Below, in pieces: positions 1 to 8,646 of a DNA stretch of 64,000 bases. The notes beneath the pieces are model-generated. The model saw only the letters and a list, made by a program, of their open reading frames with translations. It was not told where the DNA came from and searched no databases. Each line of letters opens with the position of its first letter. The stretch's first letter is position 1. A program made the position numbers and the translations under genes. Source of the stretch: Allorhizocola rhizosphaerae (GTDB lineage: Bacteria > Actinomycetota > Actinomycetes > Mycobacteriales > Micromonosporaceae); contig NZ_QJUG01000008.1 in assembly GCF_003426775.1 (NCBI RefSeq), positions 1 through 64,000 of the forward strand. The letters are read 5' to 3'.

Positions 1-13
1 CGCGGGCGATTGC

Positions 14-164
14 CCCGGCCGTCAGCGGCGGTGGGCGGCCAGGCCCGGCCGCCGGTTGGTGGGGAGTGCGGGTGGTGAGCCCGGCCGTCAGCGGCGGTGG
101 GCGGCGAGGCCGGCCGCCGGTTGGTGGGGAGTGCGGGTGGTGAGCCCGGCCGTCAGCGGCGGTG
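14..164. repeat. 65-66 bp tandem repeat of the CDF gene 3' end
   Basis: Two full units (from 14 and from 80) and the first 20 bases of a third (from 145) follow each other. The third unit contains the stop codon and last codons of the CDF gene that ends at 153. The repeat therefore looks like a local tandem duplication of that gene's 3' end and the bases after it. Unit lengths are 66 and 65 bp with few differences, so the event looks recent or homogenised. The window begins inside or just before the array, so the copy number is not known. Confidence 0.8.
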
Positions 165-1085
165 CACGACGCCGTGGGGCTGGGCGCAGTGCTTCTCGGT
201 GATCGGTGTGCTGTCGTGTTCGGAGCAGTGGTCGACCTGCAGTGTGGCGTGGTGGATGTGAAAGTCGTCGGCCAGCAGGCGTTCCAGCCCGACCCGCACC
301 GCGTGGCAGTCGGCCTGCTCGTTGACCAGCACGTGCGCCGACAGGGCCGGCTGCCCGGAGGTGATCAGCCACAGGTGCAGGTCGTGCACCTCGACCACGG
401 CGCGGTCGTCGAGCAGTCGCTGGCCCACCTCGTCCGGGTCCAGCCCCGCGGGTGCGGCCTCCAGCAGGATGCGGGTGGAGTCGCGCAGCAGCTGCCAGCC
501 TGCCCGGAGCATGAGCACCACGACGATGAGCGTGGCGATGGCGTCGGCCCGGTTGAATCCGGTCAGTGCGACGGCGGCACCGGCGGCCACGGCCGCCAGT
601 GAGGCGAACGCGTCCATGAGCACGTGCTGGTATGCGCCCTGCACGTTGAGGCTCGTGCGGTTGGCCTTGCCGATGGCCCATGCCGCGAGCGCGTTGATGC
701 CCAGGCCCGCGAGGCCGGTGACAATCACGATCCAGCCGGTCACCTGTGGCGGGGCGATGAGCCGCTGCACCGCCTCGTAGGCCAGCCACGCCGCGAGCAC
801 CAGCAGGCTCACGCCGTTGAGTTGGGCCGACAGGATTTCGGCGCGCTTGAGCCCGTAGGTGTAGGAGCCCTTGGCAGGCTTGGCGGCAAGGCGCATGGCC
901 ACCAGTGCGAGCGCGATCGCGGCCGCGTCGGTGAGCATGTGTGCGGCATCGGAAATCAGCGCCAGCGACCGGGCCGCGATGCCCGCGCCCACCTCGACGG
1001 CCATGAATGCACCGATCGCGATGAGCGCCACGGCCAGCCAGCGTCGATCGGCGTGGTGGTCGATGCCGTGGTCGTGGTCATGCAT
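153..1085 (-). CDS. Cation diffusion facilitator (CDF) family metal efflux protein
   Basis: A 310-residue membrane protein of the CDF family (CzcD/ZitB type), expected to export divalent cations such as zinc or cobalt in exchange for protons. The N-terminus is His-rich (residues 2-11, HDHDHGIDHH). Six hydrophobic segments follow. The transport-site pairs appear as HMLTD (H49, D53) and HVLMD (H154, D158). The C-terminal cytoplasmic domain is about 100 residues and ends His/Cys-rich. The ATG at 1085 overlaps the stop of the upstream ArsR-type gene (TGATG), so the two are translationally coupled. That pairing points to metal-responsive efflux. The metal cannot be read from the sequence. Confidence 0.92.
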   Translation of the reverse strand: MHDHDHGIDHHADRRWLAVALIAIGAFMAVEVGAGIAARSLALISDAAHMLTDAAAIALALVAMRLAAKPAKGSYTYGLKRAEILSAQLNGVSLLVLAAWLAYEAVQRLIAPPQVTGWIVIVTGLAGLGINALAAWAIGKANRTSLNVQGAYQHVLMDAFASLAAVAAGAAVALTGFNRADAIATLIVVVLMLRAGWQLLRDSTRILLEAAPAGLDPDEVGQRLLDDRAVVEVHDLHLWLITSGQPALSAHVLVNEQADCHAVRVGLERLLADDFHIHHATLQVDHCSEHDSTPITEKHCAQPHGVVHRR

Positions 1086-1402
1086 CAGTGGTCCTCGTGG
1101 TGCGGGTCGACCGCCAGCACGACGCCCAGCAGGTCGCCCAGGGCGTGGGCCAGGCGCGGGTCGGCGAGCTCGTAGCGCGAGCGCCTGCCCTCGGGCACCG
1201 ACACGACCAATCCGCACCCGCGAAGGCAGGCCAGATGATTGGAGAGGTTTTGCCGGGACACACTGAGCAGGTCGGCCAGCTCCGCGGGATAGGCGGGGCC
1301 CTCGCGCAGGGCAAGCAGGAGCCGTGCGCGCGTGGGATCGGACAGCGCGTGCCCGAACCGTGCCAGCACCTGCCCGTTCGTTGCGACCTGGAGCGTCTTC
1401 AC
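1085..1402 (-). CDS. ArsR/SmtB-family metal-sensing repressor
   Basis: A 105-residue winged-helix protein of the ArsR/SmtB family. It has the typical run ALSDPTRARLLLALREG, then helix-turn-helix LADLLSVSRQNLSNHLACL, then a beta-wing ending RRSRYELAD. It is probably an autorepressor of the regulator/CDF operon, released by metal. I chose the GTG at 1402 over an ATG 51 bases upstream. A TATTGT -10 box sits 7 nt before this GTG, with TTGGGT 17 bp further up, so the transcript would be leaderless. The ATG lies upstream of that promoter. C-terminal His residues (HHEDH) and the recognition-helix region could bind metal. The metal is not predictable by eye. Confidence 0.9.
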   Translation of the reverse strand: MKTLQVATNGQVLARFGHALSDPTRARLLLALREGPAYPAELADLLSVSRQNLSNHLACLRGCGLVVSVPEGRRSRYELADPRLAHALGDLLGVVLAVDPHHEDH

Positions 1403-1406
1403 CCGG

Positions 1407-1438
1407 CAAACAATACAGGTTTGACTGAATTCACCCAA
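1407..1438 (-). promoter_or_regulatory. Leaderless promoter and candidate ArsR operator
   Basis: Read on the minus strand, a -35 box TTGGGT (1433-1438) is followed after 17 bp by -10 TATTGT (1410-1415) and 7 bp later by the GTG start. The inverted repeat CAAAC-N7-GTTTG (1407-1423) covers the -10 box, which is where an ArsR-type repressor would block transcription. Seen directly; regulator binding is inferred. Confidence 0.6.
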
Positions 1439-1476
1439 ATATGAACATGACAACGGTTCCCAGAATCACCGCACGG

Positions 1477-1899
1477 CTACGAGATCGAGGCACAGACGAT
1501 CGCCGAGATCGCGAGGTTGGCGGCCGACGAGACCCAGACCGCCGGGTGCGACTCGGTGTCGACCAGCATCTCGCCGAGCCGCCCGGGGGTCAGCACATCG
1601 ACGATCCAGAACGCGGCGGCCTTGAGCGCCAGGCCCAGCAGCCCGAACGCGACGGTCGAAATGAGCCCGACGGTCAGGTCGGAATAGGTGGTCAGGATGG
1701 ACGTGAAGACGATCCCACCGGTACCGAGTAAAGAAGAGGAAAGATAGAGGGCCGCGTTGCGGTTGCGGTCCACCCAGATCTGCTGCCGCAGCGCTCCGGG
1801 CGTCAGGATGTCGACCAGAACGAAGCCAAGCAGCAGGAGCACCAGCCCGACCGCCGCGAAGATCGTGGCGTTGACCATGCCCGGGAGAATGTCGCTCAT
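1477..1899 (-). CDS. DUF350 family membrane protein
   Basis: A 140-residue protein with four hydrophobic segments arranged as two similar halves. Each half carries the phrase VDxLTPG (VDILTPG near residue 30, VDVLTPG near residue 102), the internal duplication typical of DUF350 (UPF0719). The function of the family is unknown; members are small integral membrane proteins. The gene stands alone on the minus strand, 75 bases upstream of the ArsR gene start, and may or may not be cotranscribed with it. Family assignment rests on the duplication, size and sequence style. Confidence 0.8.
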   Translation of the reverse strand: MSDILPGMVNATIFAAVGLVLLLLGFVLVDILTPGALRQQIWVDRNRNAALYLSSSLLGTGGIVFTSILTTYSDLTVGLISTVAFGLLGLALKAAAFWIVDVLTPGRLGEMLVDTESHPAVWVSSAANLAISAIVCASIS

Positions 1900-2041
1900 A
1901 AGGCGGGAACGTTACCGGAACCTGTCAAGTCAGAAGACTGCTTTCCGACCGCTCAAAATTTTTTCGGCCCGGCGTGAATATCCGCCGCCGATGTGGGGTA
2001 GCCCCCGTGGTCCCTTCCAGAAGCTCGAAAGGCATGCAGGC

Positions 2042-2245
2042 GTGTTTACCTCCTTGTTGATCCCGGCTGCTCAGCTTGACGACTCCCAACTGCGCCAGGA
2101 GCTCGTCACCACCCATCAGGTGGAAGCGGCCGTGCGAGATCATTGCCTGCCCGAGCAGCGAGCCGTGCTCCAGGCCCGCCTGGCCGACCTGGACGCGGAA
2201 TATCTGCGCAGGTATCCAGACGCCAGGGCTAAATGGCCTTGGTAA
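2042..2245 (+). CDS. DUF6158 family small protein
   Basis: A 67-residue soluble protein with the pattern LDDSQLRQEL near the start, an acidic/helical middle and LADLDAEYLRRYP near the end. This is the style of the DUF6158 family of small actinobacterial proteins. No biochemical role is known. I start it at GTG 2042 with GAAAGG 9 bases upstream; an in-frame ATG at 1991 is possible, but the added 17 residues look unrelated. The glycosyltransferase gene follows after 16 bases on the same strand. Confidence 0.65.
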   Translation: MFTSLLIPAAQLDDSQLRQELVTTHQVEAAVRDHCLPEQRAVLQARLADLDAEYLRRYPDARAKWPW

Positions 2246-2261
2246 TGGGTAGCCGGGGGGC

Positions 2262-3368
2262 ATGAGCAACCATCAGAGCCTGCGCGTGGCGCTGGTGGCA
2301 CCGCCTTACTTCAGCGTGCCGCCAGCCGCCTACGGCGGGGTGGAGGCGGTCGTCGCCGATCTGGCCGATGCGCTCGTGGAGCGCGGTCACAGGGTCACGC
2401 TCATCGGGGCGGGGCAATGCCACACGCGAGCGCGGTACCTGCCGGTCTGGGAGAAAACCATTCCCGAAGGCCTGGGGCATCCGCTGCCCGAGGTGCTGCA
2501 CGCGGCCGCGAGCCTGCGGGCCGTGCAGCAGCTCGCGTGCGCCGATGGGCTGGACGTCGTGCATGATCACACGTTGGCGGGCCCGCTCAACGCGCCCGCG
2601 TACGGCGCGCTGCGCCTGCCCACGGTCGTCACCATGCACGGGCCGGTCGACCCGGCGCGGCAGCGGCTCTTCGCCCTGCTCGGCCGGGACGTGCACCTGG
2701 TCGCGATCAGCGACCGGCAGCGCCACCTGGCGCCCGGCCTCAACTGGGTCGGCACCGTGCACAACGCGTTGCGCGTGCAGACCTGGCCGTTCCGCGCGTC
2801 CAAAGAGGACTATGCGCTGTTTCTCGGCCGGTTCGACCCGGACAAGGGCCCGCATCTCGCGCTGGACGCCGCGCACGAGGCCGGTTTGCCGCTCGTGCTG
2901 GCGGGCAAGTGCGCAGAGCCGCGCGAGCGGGCCTACTTCGAGCGCGAGATCCGGCCCCGGCTCGGCGCCCGCGACACCTACGTGGGTGAGGCCGACGCCG
3001 TGGCCAAGCGCGAACTCCTGGCCGGGGCGCGCTGCCTGCTGTTCCCCGTGCAATGGGAGGAACCGTTCGGCATGGTGATGATCGAGGCGATGGCGTGCGG
3101 GACGCCGGTCGTGGCGCTGCGTGCCGGGTCGGTGCCCGAGGTCGTGGTGGACGGCGTCACCGGATTCGTGCTCGACGATCCGTCCGAGCTTGTTCCGGCT
3201 TTGCAGCGGGTTGGCGAGATCAACCCGCACGCGTGCCGCTGGCACGTCGTGGAGAACTTCTCGGCCGAGCAGCTGGCCGTCGGTTACGAGGCCGCCTACG
3301 GAACAGCGATGAGTTTCGCGGGCCGGCATCGTCTAACCGAGCATGAATACGTACTTGCCAGGTTCTGA
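2262..3368 (+). CDS. GT4-family glycosyltransferase
   Basis: A 368-residue GT-B fold glycosyltransferase. The N-terminal domain has the nucleotide-sugar enzyme opening VALVAPPYFS and the glycine-rich loop AYGGVE. The C-terminal domain has the retaining GT4 E-x7-E region EEPFGMVMIEAMACGTPVV. Donor and acceptor are unknown; relatives work on glycans, glycolipids or small molecules. A GGGG-rich ribosome site precedes the ATG. The gene overlaps the following flavin oxidase gene by 26 bases, so the two are probably cotranscribed. Confidence 0.88.
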   Translation: MSNHQSLRVALVAPPYFSVPPAAYGGVEAVVADLADALVERGHRVTLIGAGQCHTRARYLPVWEKTIPEGLGHPLPEVLHAAASLRAVQQLACADGLDVVHDHTLAGPLNAPAYGALRLPTVVTMHGPVDPARQRLFALLGRDVHLVAISDRQRHLAPGLNWVGTVHNALRVQTWPFRASKEDYALFLGRFDPDKGPHLALDAAHEAGLPLVLAGKCAEPRERAYFEREIRPRLGARDTYVGEADAVAKRELLAGARCLLFPVQWEEPFGMVMIEAMACGTPVVALRAGSVPEVVVDGVTGFVLDDPSELVPALQRVGEINPHACRWHVVENFSAEQLAVGYEAAYGTAMSFAGRHRLTEHEYVLARF

Positions 3369-4617
3369 CGGATACGAAGCACACCGCAAGCCGCTGCGCG
3401 CCGACCTTGACCCGCGCCCGGCGATGGTGGTCGAGGCGTTCAACGCACAGGATGTGCGCCGGGCCGTGCTGACGGCCCGGGGGGCGGGCCTGCCGTTCGC
3501 GGTGCAGTCGACCGGGCACGGCACCCACGTGGCGGCCGACGGCGCGCTGCTGTTGAAGACGTCGGCCATGGGGACCGTGCTGGTCGATCCGGTGCGGCGC
3601 GTGGCGCGGGTGGGTGCCGGTGCCCGGTGGGGTGCGGTGCTTGAGGCGGCTGCGCCGTTCGGGTTGGCCCCGCTTTCGGGGTCGTCCAAGGACGTGGGCG
3701 TGGTCGGGTATACCGTGGGTGGGGGCATGGGGTGGCTGGCCCGCAGGCACGGGTTTGCCGCCGACAGTGTGCTGCGGGCGGAGGTCGTGCTCGCCGACGG
3801 GCGCGTCGTCGTGGCCGGGCGTGACCAATACCCCGATCTGTTCTGGGCGCTGATGGGCGGCGGCGGCAACTACGGTGTCGTGACGGCCCTCGAATTCCAG
3901 CTCTTTGAAATTCCTTCTGTCGTTGCCGGTACCGTGTCCTTCTCGCGCGACAACGCCGCCGAAACCCTTGCGGCGTATAGCGACTGGGCTGCCGGCGTGC
4001 CTGACTCGATGAGCACTGCCGTCGTGCTGCGCGGCGACGAGCTGGTCATCAAGGCCATGTATACGGGCCCGGCCGCCTCAGCCAAGCGGCTGCTGCGTCC
4101 ACTGTGGAGGGTGGCCGGTCGTCCGGTGGCGTCGGACATGCGCCAGATGCGTTACGCGGACGCGGCGATGGGCGGCACCGCGGCCCGCTACTTCGACTAC
4201 TTCAAGGCGGTGCCCACGTCGCTGGCCGATATCACGGACGCGACCGTGGAGGTGCGGCACTGGGCGGGCGCCATGTCGGCTTCGCAGAGCGCGGTCGGGC
4301 ATCGCACCATGCCGTTCTCCGTCATCGTGGACAACGCCGCATCCGCGTCGGCGGTGGGGCTCAGCGGTGAGGGCGGCGCGTTCCTGAACTTCCTCGGCGA
4401 CCCGACGCAGACCCGCAGGGCCTACACCGCCGACAACTATCGCCGGCTCGTGGCGGCCAAGCGGTTCTACGACCCGGACAACTTCTTCGGCATGACCCAC
4501 AACATCGATCCGCGCACTACCGCACAAGAAACGCGCGCAGCACGGTCTGTGTCGCGTGGCTTGCGTGCCGGCCGGAGGCCGCGGCTCGCAGCGACACCGC
4601 ACCCGGTGGCAGCGTGA
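3343..4617 (+). CDS. FAD-linked oxidoreductase, BBE/PCMH type
   Basis: A 424-residue protein with a PCMH-type FAD-binding domain (STGHGTHVAADG near residue 52; VGYTVGGGMGWLARRHG near residue 122) and a C-terminal berberine-bridge-enzyme segment (YDPDNFFGMTHNID). Such enzymes oxidise alcohols, sugars or alkaloid-like substrates with covalent FAD. The substrate here is unknown. About 35 Arg/Ala-rich residues follow the usual end of the family and are encoded entirely across the 3' end of the convergent protease gene. The original stop codon may have been lost. Confidence 0.85.
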   Translation: MNTYLPGSDGYEAHRKPLRADLDPRPAMVVEAFNAQDVRRAVLTARGAGLPFAVQSTGHGTHVAADGALLLKTSAMGTVLVDPVRRVARVGAGARWGAVLEAAAPFGLAPLSGSSKDVGVVGYTVGGGMGWLARRHGFAADSVLRAEVVLADGRVVVAGRDQYPDLFWALMGGGGNYGVVTALEFQLFEIPSVVAGTVSFSRDNAAETLAAYSDWAAGVPDSMSTAVVLRGDELVIKAMYTGPAASAKRLLRPLWRVAGRPVASDMRQMRYADAAMGGTAARYFDYFKAVPTSLADITDATVEVRHWAGAMSASQSAVGHRTMPFSVIVDNAASASAVGLSGEGGAFLNFLGDPTQTRRAYTADNYRRLVAAKRFYDPDNFFGMTHNIDPRTTAQETRAARSVSRGLRAGRRPRLAATPHPVAA

Positions 4618-7462
4618 CGGTCCGGCCCGTGACGACCGTCCAGGTACGACCGTCGTCAAAGGACAGTTCGAGCGAGTCCAGGCGACCCCCGTCCACGTTG
4701 ATGTCAAGGCGGATCGGGACACCGGACGGGAGCGTGTTGCGCTCATCGACCGGTGCGCTGATGGCGATGTCCACAAGCGACTCCGGGTCGGTGAAGGTCC
4801 AGCTGGATTCGACCCGGCTCGAAATCGCGAGCAGGCCGGGGCGCGGTTGCACCACGCGGTCGAGCCGGAAGGTTGCCGGGCCCTTGGGCACCGTGACGCT
4901 GCCGAACGCCTCGGTGCCCTCGGCGATGCGGATTCCGTTGCGGTACAGGGCATATGCGCGATGGTCCAACGTGTGCCCCGACAGCGAGCCCGTGTTGGGC
5001 CCGTCCGCGAGGTCGTCCATGCCGAACTGCAGCTGCGTCGGAGTGCGGAAGACACCCACCCGGGTGCGCAGCGGCGCCGTGAGCCAGCTGTGGGTGCGGG
5101 TCAGCTCCGGCTGGCAGTAGGAGCCGACGCCCTCGCCCTCCGGCGTGGCCAGGTTGACGCACTGATGCCAGTGCCAGCTCCGGTCGGTGGTGACGTATTC
5201 GTGCCGGTGCGTGGGCGCGGGCGGTACCCCCTGAAAAATGGCGACACTGACCGGATTGATCTCGGTGTAGGCGAAGCGCCCGTCCGAAAAGTCCAGCCGC
5301 GGCCCGGCGGTGCGATAGGTGGTGGACACGGCGGTCAGGTCGCGCCGCCGCGCGGAATAGGCCGGCGAGTCGGGAAAGGACGGCCCGGCGAACAGCAGGT
5401 CGTATGTTGACGAGACGCCGTTGAGCCGCCACTTGGACGAAAGCTCCAGGCGCCCGTTGCGTGGGGCACGGGTGGGCGACACGAAAAGCTTGCCCTCGAT
5501 GACATCCTGCGCGCTGGTGGCGTAGCCCAGCGCGAACTGGTCATCGTCGCGATCCGTTGCCGCCACGAACATCTGGACGTCCACCGGGGTAGTCTCCTCG
5601 CCCTCAACGGTCGCCGAGACGGGCTTGGCCGTGCGTGCGTCGAGCACCACCTCGGTGTCGGCGAACACCGCCGTCTCCGCGACGGTCACGATGGACACGG
5701 ACGTGACCACCGGATCGTCGTCCGGGTCGGGGATGCCCTCCTCGACCGTCGGGACCGCCGCCGTGACGGCGTAAAACCCCGGCGGCACGCGAACCGTCGC
5801 GGCGCCGTCGACCAGCAGCACCGGGTCGGGCGGGCCCGCCGAGATCTCGCGCAGGTTGATGACCGTGGCCAGGGTCTCCACTTTGGACGACCCGAGCCGG
5901 TCGTTGGCACGGATGTGCAGCAGGTGTTTCGCCGGCTCCTTGAACCAGCCCACGGGCACGCGCAGTCCACCGGCCCGGACCGCGCCGCCGTTTTGCGTGA
6001 CGTCCGCTGACACGACCGCTGTGGCGCTTGCCCCGGCAGGGATGGTCAGCCGGGCCGGGGCGGCCGTGACCGTTTCGGTGCGCAGATCGACAGTCACGGT
6101 GGTTTGACCGGTGTTGCGCAGCGTGAGCTCCTGCTGCCTTATGCCCGTAGGCGGGTAGGGCACGAACCCCAGGCCGATAGCGGGCCGCTGTGCGATGATC
6201 GTCTGGTCGATGACGCGGGCCAGGTCGAGCCGCCCGGCGCCCGTGTCGAAGACCGCGCCCACTTGGTCGGCCGTGCCCATGAGCGCGGATTTGAGCATCG
6301 CACCGGTCCACTGTGGACGGTGCTGCGCCAGCAGGGCCGCGCCGCCCGCCACGTGCGGTGCGGCCATGGACGTGCCGCTGAGGCGGGTGTAGTGCCTGCC
6401 CAACGGCCGGCCCAGCGCGGTGTCACGGGCTCGCGCGCCGACGATGTCCACACCCGGCGCGACGATGTCGGGCTTGATGGCGTAGTCACCCGTGCGCGGC
6501 CCACGGCTGGAGAAGTCGGCGAGCCGGTCTCGGCTGTCCACTGCGCCAACGGTAAGGGCCTCGTCGGCGGCGCCCGGTGCGCCGACGGTGCTCGCGCCCG
6601 GCCCGCGATTGCCCGCGCTCGCGATGAACAGCGTGCCCGCCTTGGACAGCTCGTTGACCGCGCGGCTGAGCGGGTCCTGCCCGGTGCTTGGCGTGTCTGA
6701 GCTCAGGCTCAGGTTGACCACCTGGGCACCGCGTGTCACCGCCCATTCGATGCCCTCGATGACGTCGGAGAGCGTGCCCGTGCCGTCGTCGCCCAAGACC
6801 TTGGCGGACAGCAGGGTCGCGCCCGGCGCCACGCCCCTGCGCCCGGCGGCGATCGAGGCGACGTGCGTGCCGTGGCCATACAGGTCCGCGACGGTCGGAC
6901 TGTCGGTGAAGTTGGCCGACTCGGCGACCCGCCCGGCGAGGTCGGGATGGGTGGCGTCGATGCCGGTGTCGAGGACGGCGACGCGAACCCCTTGCCCGGT
7001 AAGCCCTCCGGGCCACGCTGCCGGGGCTTCGATCTGCTCGATGTTGCCCGGTGTCTGGTCTATGCGGTCGGCACGCACCGGCGCGTCAAGCCAGACATCC
7101 TCGTGGAGGAGCCTGTTAGACAGGGTCGCGCGGGCGCGGCCGTTGGTGATGACGGGCACCGCGCCGTCGCCGTAGCGGGCAAGCACGCTGATGTCGAACA
7201 GTTGCGGGTCGAGGCGCTTGCCGATCAGATGGGCCACATCGCTTGGCACGACCCGGATCGCGCCGCCGATGCGAGTCGTCTGGAACGACACGCCCGACCG
7301 CTTCGATTCGATCGCCACCCGGCCGGCGCGCAGCATCACCCGGTCGCCGGTGATGAGCGTGACCGTGGTCGATGGGCCGGCGGGGGAGGGGCGGTCCGCC
7401 GCGCTCGCCGAGGCCGGTGGGGTCAGGGTGATCAGCAGCAACACGGCAAGCAGGCGCTTCAT
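4517..7462 (-). CDS. Secreted subtilisin-like serine peptidase (S8)
   Basis: A 981-residue secreted protease. A signal peptide covers about residues 1-22, then a prodomain-like segment (VTLITGD). The S8 catalytic domain spans about 145-400 with Asp165 (VLDTGID), His197 (GHGTHV), oxyanion Asn285 and Ser365 (GTSMAAPH). About 550 beta-rich residues follow, typical of large actinobacterial extracellular subtilases. I start at ATG 7462, which has AGGTGG five bases upstream, not at GTG 7471. The 3' end overlaps the convergent flavin oxidase gene by 101 bases. Confidence 0.93.
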   Translation of the reverse strand: MKRLLAVLLLITLTPPASASAADRPSPAGPSTTVTLITGDRVMLRAGRVAIESKRSGVSFQTTRIGGAIRVVPSDVAHLIGKRLDPQLFDISVLARYGDGAVPVITNGRARATLSNRLLHEDVWLDAPVRADRIDQTPGNIEQIEAPAAWPGGLTGQGVRVAVLDTGIDATHPDLAGRVAESANFTDSPTVADLYGHGTHVASIAAGRRGVAPGATLLSAKVLGDDGTGTLSDVIEGIEWAVTRGAQVVNLSLSSDTPSTGQDPLSRAVNELSKAGTLFIASAGNRGPGASTVGAPGAADEALTVGAVDSRDRLADFSSRGPRTGDYAIKPDIVAPGVDIVGARARDTALGRPLGRHYTRLSGTSMAAPHVAGGAALLAQHRPQWTGAMLKSALMGTADQVGAVFDTGAGRLDLARVIDQTIIAQRPAIGLGFVPYPPTGIRQQELTLRNTGQTTVTVDLRTETVTAAPARLTIPAGASATAVVSADVTQNGGAVRAGGLRVPVGWFKEPAKHLLHIRANDRLGSSKVETLATVINLREISAGPPDPVLLVDGAATVRVPPGFYAVTAAVPTVEEGIPDPDDDPVVTSVSIVTVAETAVFADTEVVLDARTAKPVSATVEGEETTPVDVQMFVAATDRDDDQFALGYATSAQDVIEGKLFVSPTRAPRNGRLELSSKWRLNGVSSTYDLLFAGPSFPDSPAYSARRRDLTAVSTTYRTAGPRLDFSDGRFAYTEINPVSVAIFQGVPPAPTHRHEYVTTDRSWHWHQCVNLATPEGEGVGSYCQPELTRTHSWLTAPLRTRVGVFRTPTQLQFGMDDLADGPNTGSLSGHTLDHRAYALYRNGIRIAEGTEAFGSVTVPKGPATFRLDRVVQPRPGLLAISSRVESSWTFTDPESLVDIAISAPVDERNTLPSGVPIRLDINVDGGRLDSLELSFDDGRTWTVVTGRTVTLPPGAVSLRAAASGRHASHATQTVLRAFLVR

Positions 7463-7705
7463 CGCATCCACCTGGGGGATCGAAGTTCGTCAGCGGACTG
7501 CCATTCAGCATGGTGGCGGCGGCCGCGCTCGTCAACGCTGCTTGCGGCCTAGCTCGCATGCCAGATGCGGTTGGCGGTCAGCCCACCACGCGGGCGGCCC
7601 GGCCCATGGTTGGCAGGCTCCCCGCGTCTGGTACAACAGCGCGGGAGTCGCCTTCGTTCAGCCATGCTGAGTGTCTGGCCGGCTGCTCAGCAATAAGCCG
7701 GAGCG
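7463..7705. other. Intergenic stretch with a possible LysR terminator
   Basis: No gene is supported in these 243 bases. The only clear structure is a perfect 7-bp inverted repeat TGCTGAG/CTCAGCA with a 14-nt loop (7665-7692), placed just after the minus-strand LysR gene. It could terminate that transcript but has no T-run. The protease promoter should lie at the left end; no convincing -10 box was found. Confidence 0.4.
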
Positions 7706-8575
7706 CTAGCCGCGTGCGTCAATGACGGCCCGCATCGCCGACGCGAAGGCGACGACGGCCGGGTGAGTGGCTCCGCCCTGGCGGTATGCGATCCGCGTCC
7801 GGCGCCGCACGGGCAGCGGCGTCAGCCGCACGCCCTTGGGCGGGTGCTCGGTGGCGAGCTCGGGCACGAGCGACACGCCCTGCCCGGCGGCGACCAGGGC
7901 GAGCACGGTGGCGAAGTCGTCGGCGTGGTGCCGGGCCCTCGGCACGAAGCCCGCCGAGCGGCACACGTGCAGCGTCATGGTGTGGCACAGCGTGCCGGGC
8001 GTGGCCAGAATCCAAAGGGCGTCACGGAAATCGCCGAGTGCGCCGGAGTCTTGCGCGGCCAGATAGACGGTCTCCTCCAGCAGCGGCACGGAGTCCAGGC
8101 GGGAGTCCGGCGGGTCGGGCGCGACGTCGTAATCCTGCAGCAGCCCCACGTCCAGCCGGCGCTCGCGCAGCGCGCCCGGCACGCCGACCGGGTCGAGCTC
8201 GGTCACCATCAGTTCCAGCCCCGGGTGATCGCGGCCGAGTGCGACCAGCGCCGCGGGCAGCAGCGTGCGCACAGCGGTCGGGAAGGCGCCGATGCGCAGC
8301 GGGCCGGACAGCGTGGCCATCGAGGCGAGCGCGGCCGACGTCTGCTCCAGCGCGGCGATCACGACCTCGGCGTGCTGCACGAGCATGCGCCCGGCCGCGG
8401 TCAGCCTGACTCGGCGGCCGGTGCGCTCCAGTAGGGGCATGCGCGCCTCGCGCTCCAATATGGACAGTTGCTGGGACACGGCCGACGGGGTGTAGTTGTG
8501 CGCCTGCGCCACGGCCGCGATGGTGCCGAGGCGGGACAGGTCGCACAGCAGGCGCAATCGATGCACGTCGAGCAT
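7706..8575 (-). CDS. LysR-family transcriptional regulator
   Basis: A 289-residue LysR-type regulator. The N-terminal winged helix (residues 1-60: LGTIAAVAQAHNYTPSAVSQ, then LEREARMPLLERTGR) is followed by a type 2 periplasmic-binding-like effector domain (from about residue 88, GPLRIGAFPT). It is transcribed divergently from the DapA-like gene with only 71 bases between starts, so it most likely controls that gene and itself. No inducer can be named. Confidence 0.92.
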   Translation of the reverse strand: MLDVHRLRLLCDLSRLGTIAAVAQAHNYTPSAVSQQLSILEREARMPLLERTGRRVRLTAAGRMLVQHAEVVIAALEQTSAALASMATLSGPLRIGAFPTAVRTLLPAALVALGRDHPGLELMVTELDPVGVPGALRERRLDVGLLQDYDVAPDPPDSRLDSVPLLEETVYLAAQDSGALGDFRDALWILATPGTLCHTMTLHVCRSAGFVPRARHHADDFATVLALVAAGQGVSLVPELATEHPPKGVRLTPLPVRRRTRIAYRQGGATHPAVVAFASAMRAVIDARG

Positions 8576-8646
8576 TAGCTCAGCTTACGCTCGGGATGAG
8601 AAATGTGAACTGGACCTTACGGTCGTGCGGGCTGGACGCTGGAGGC

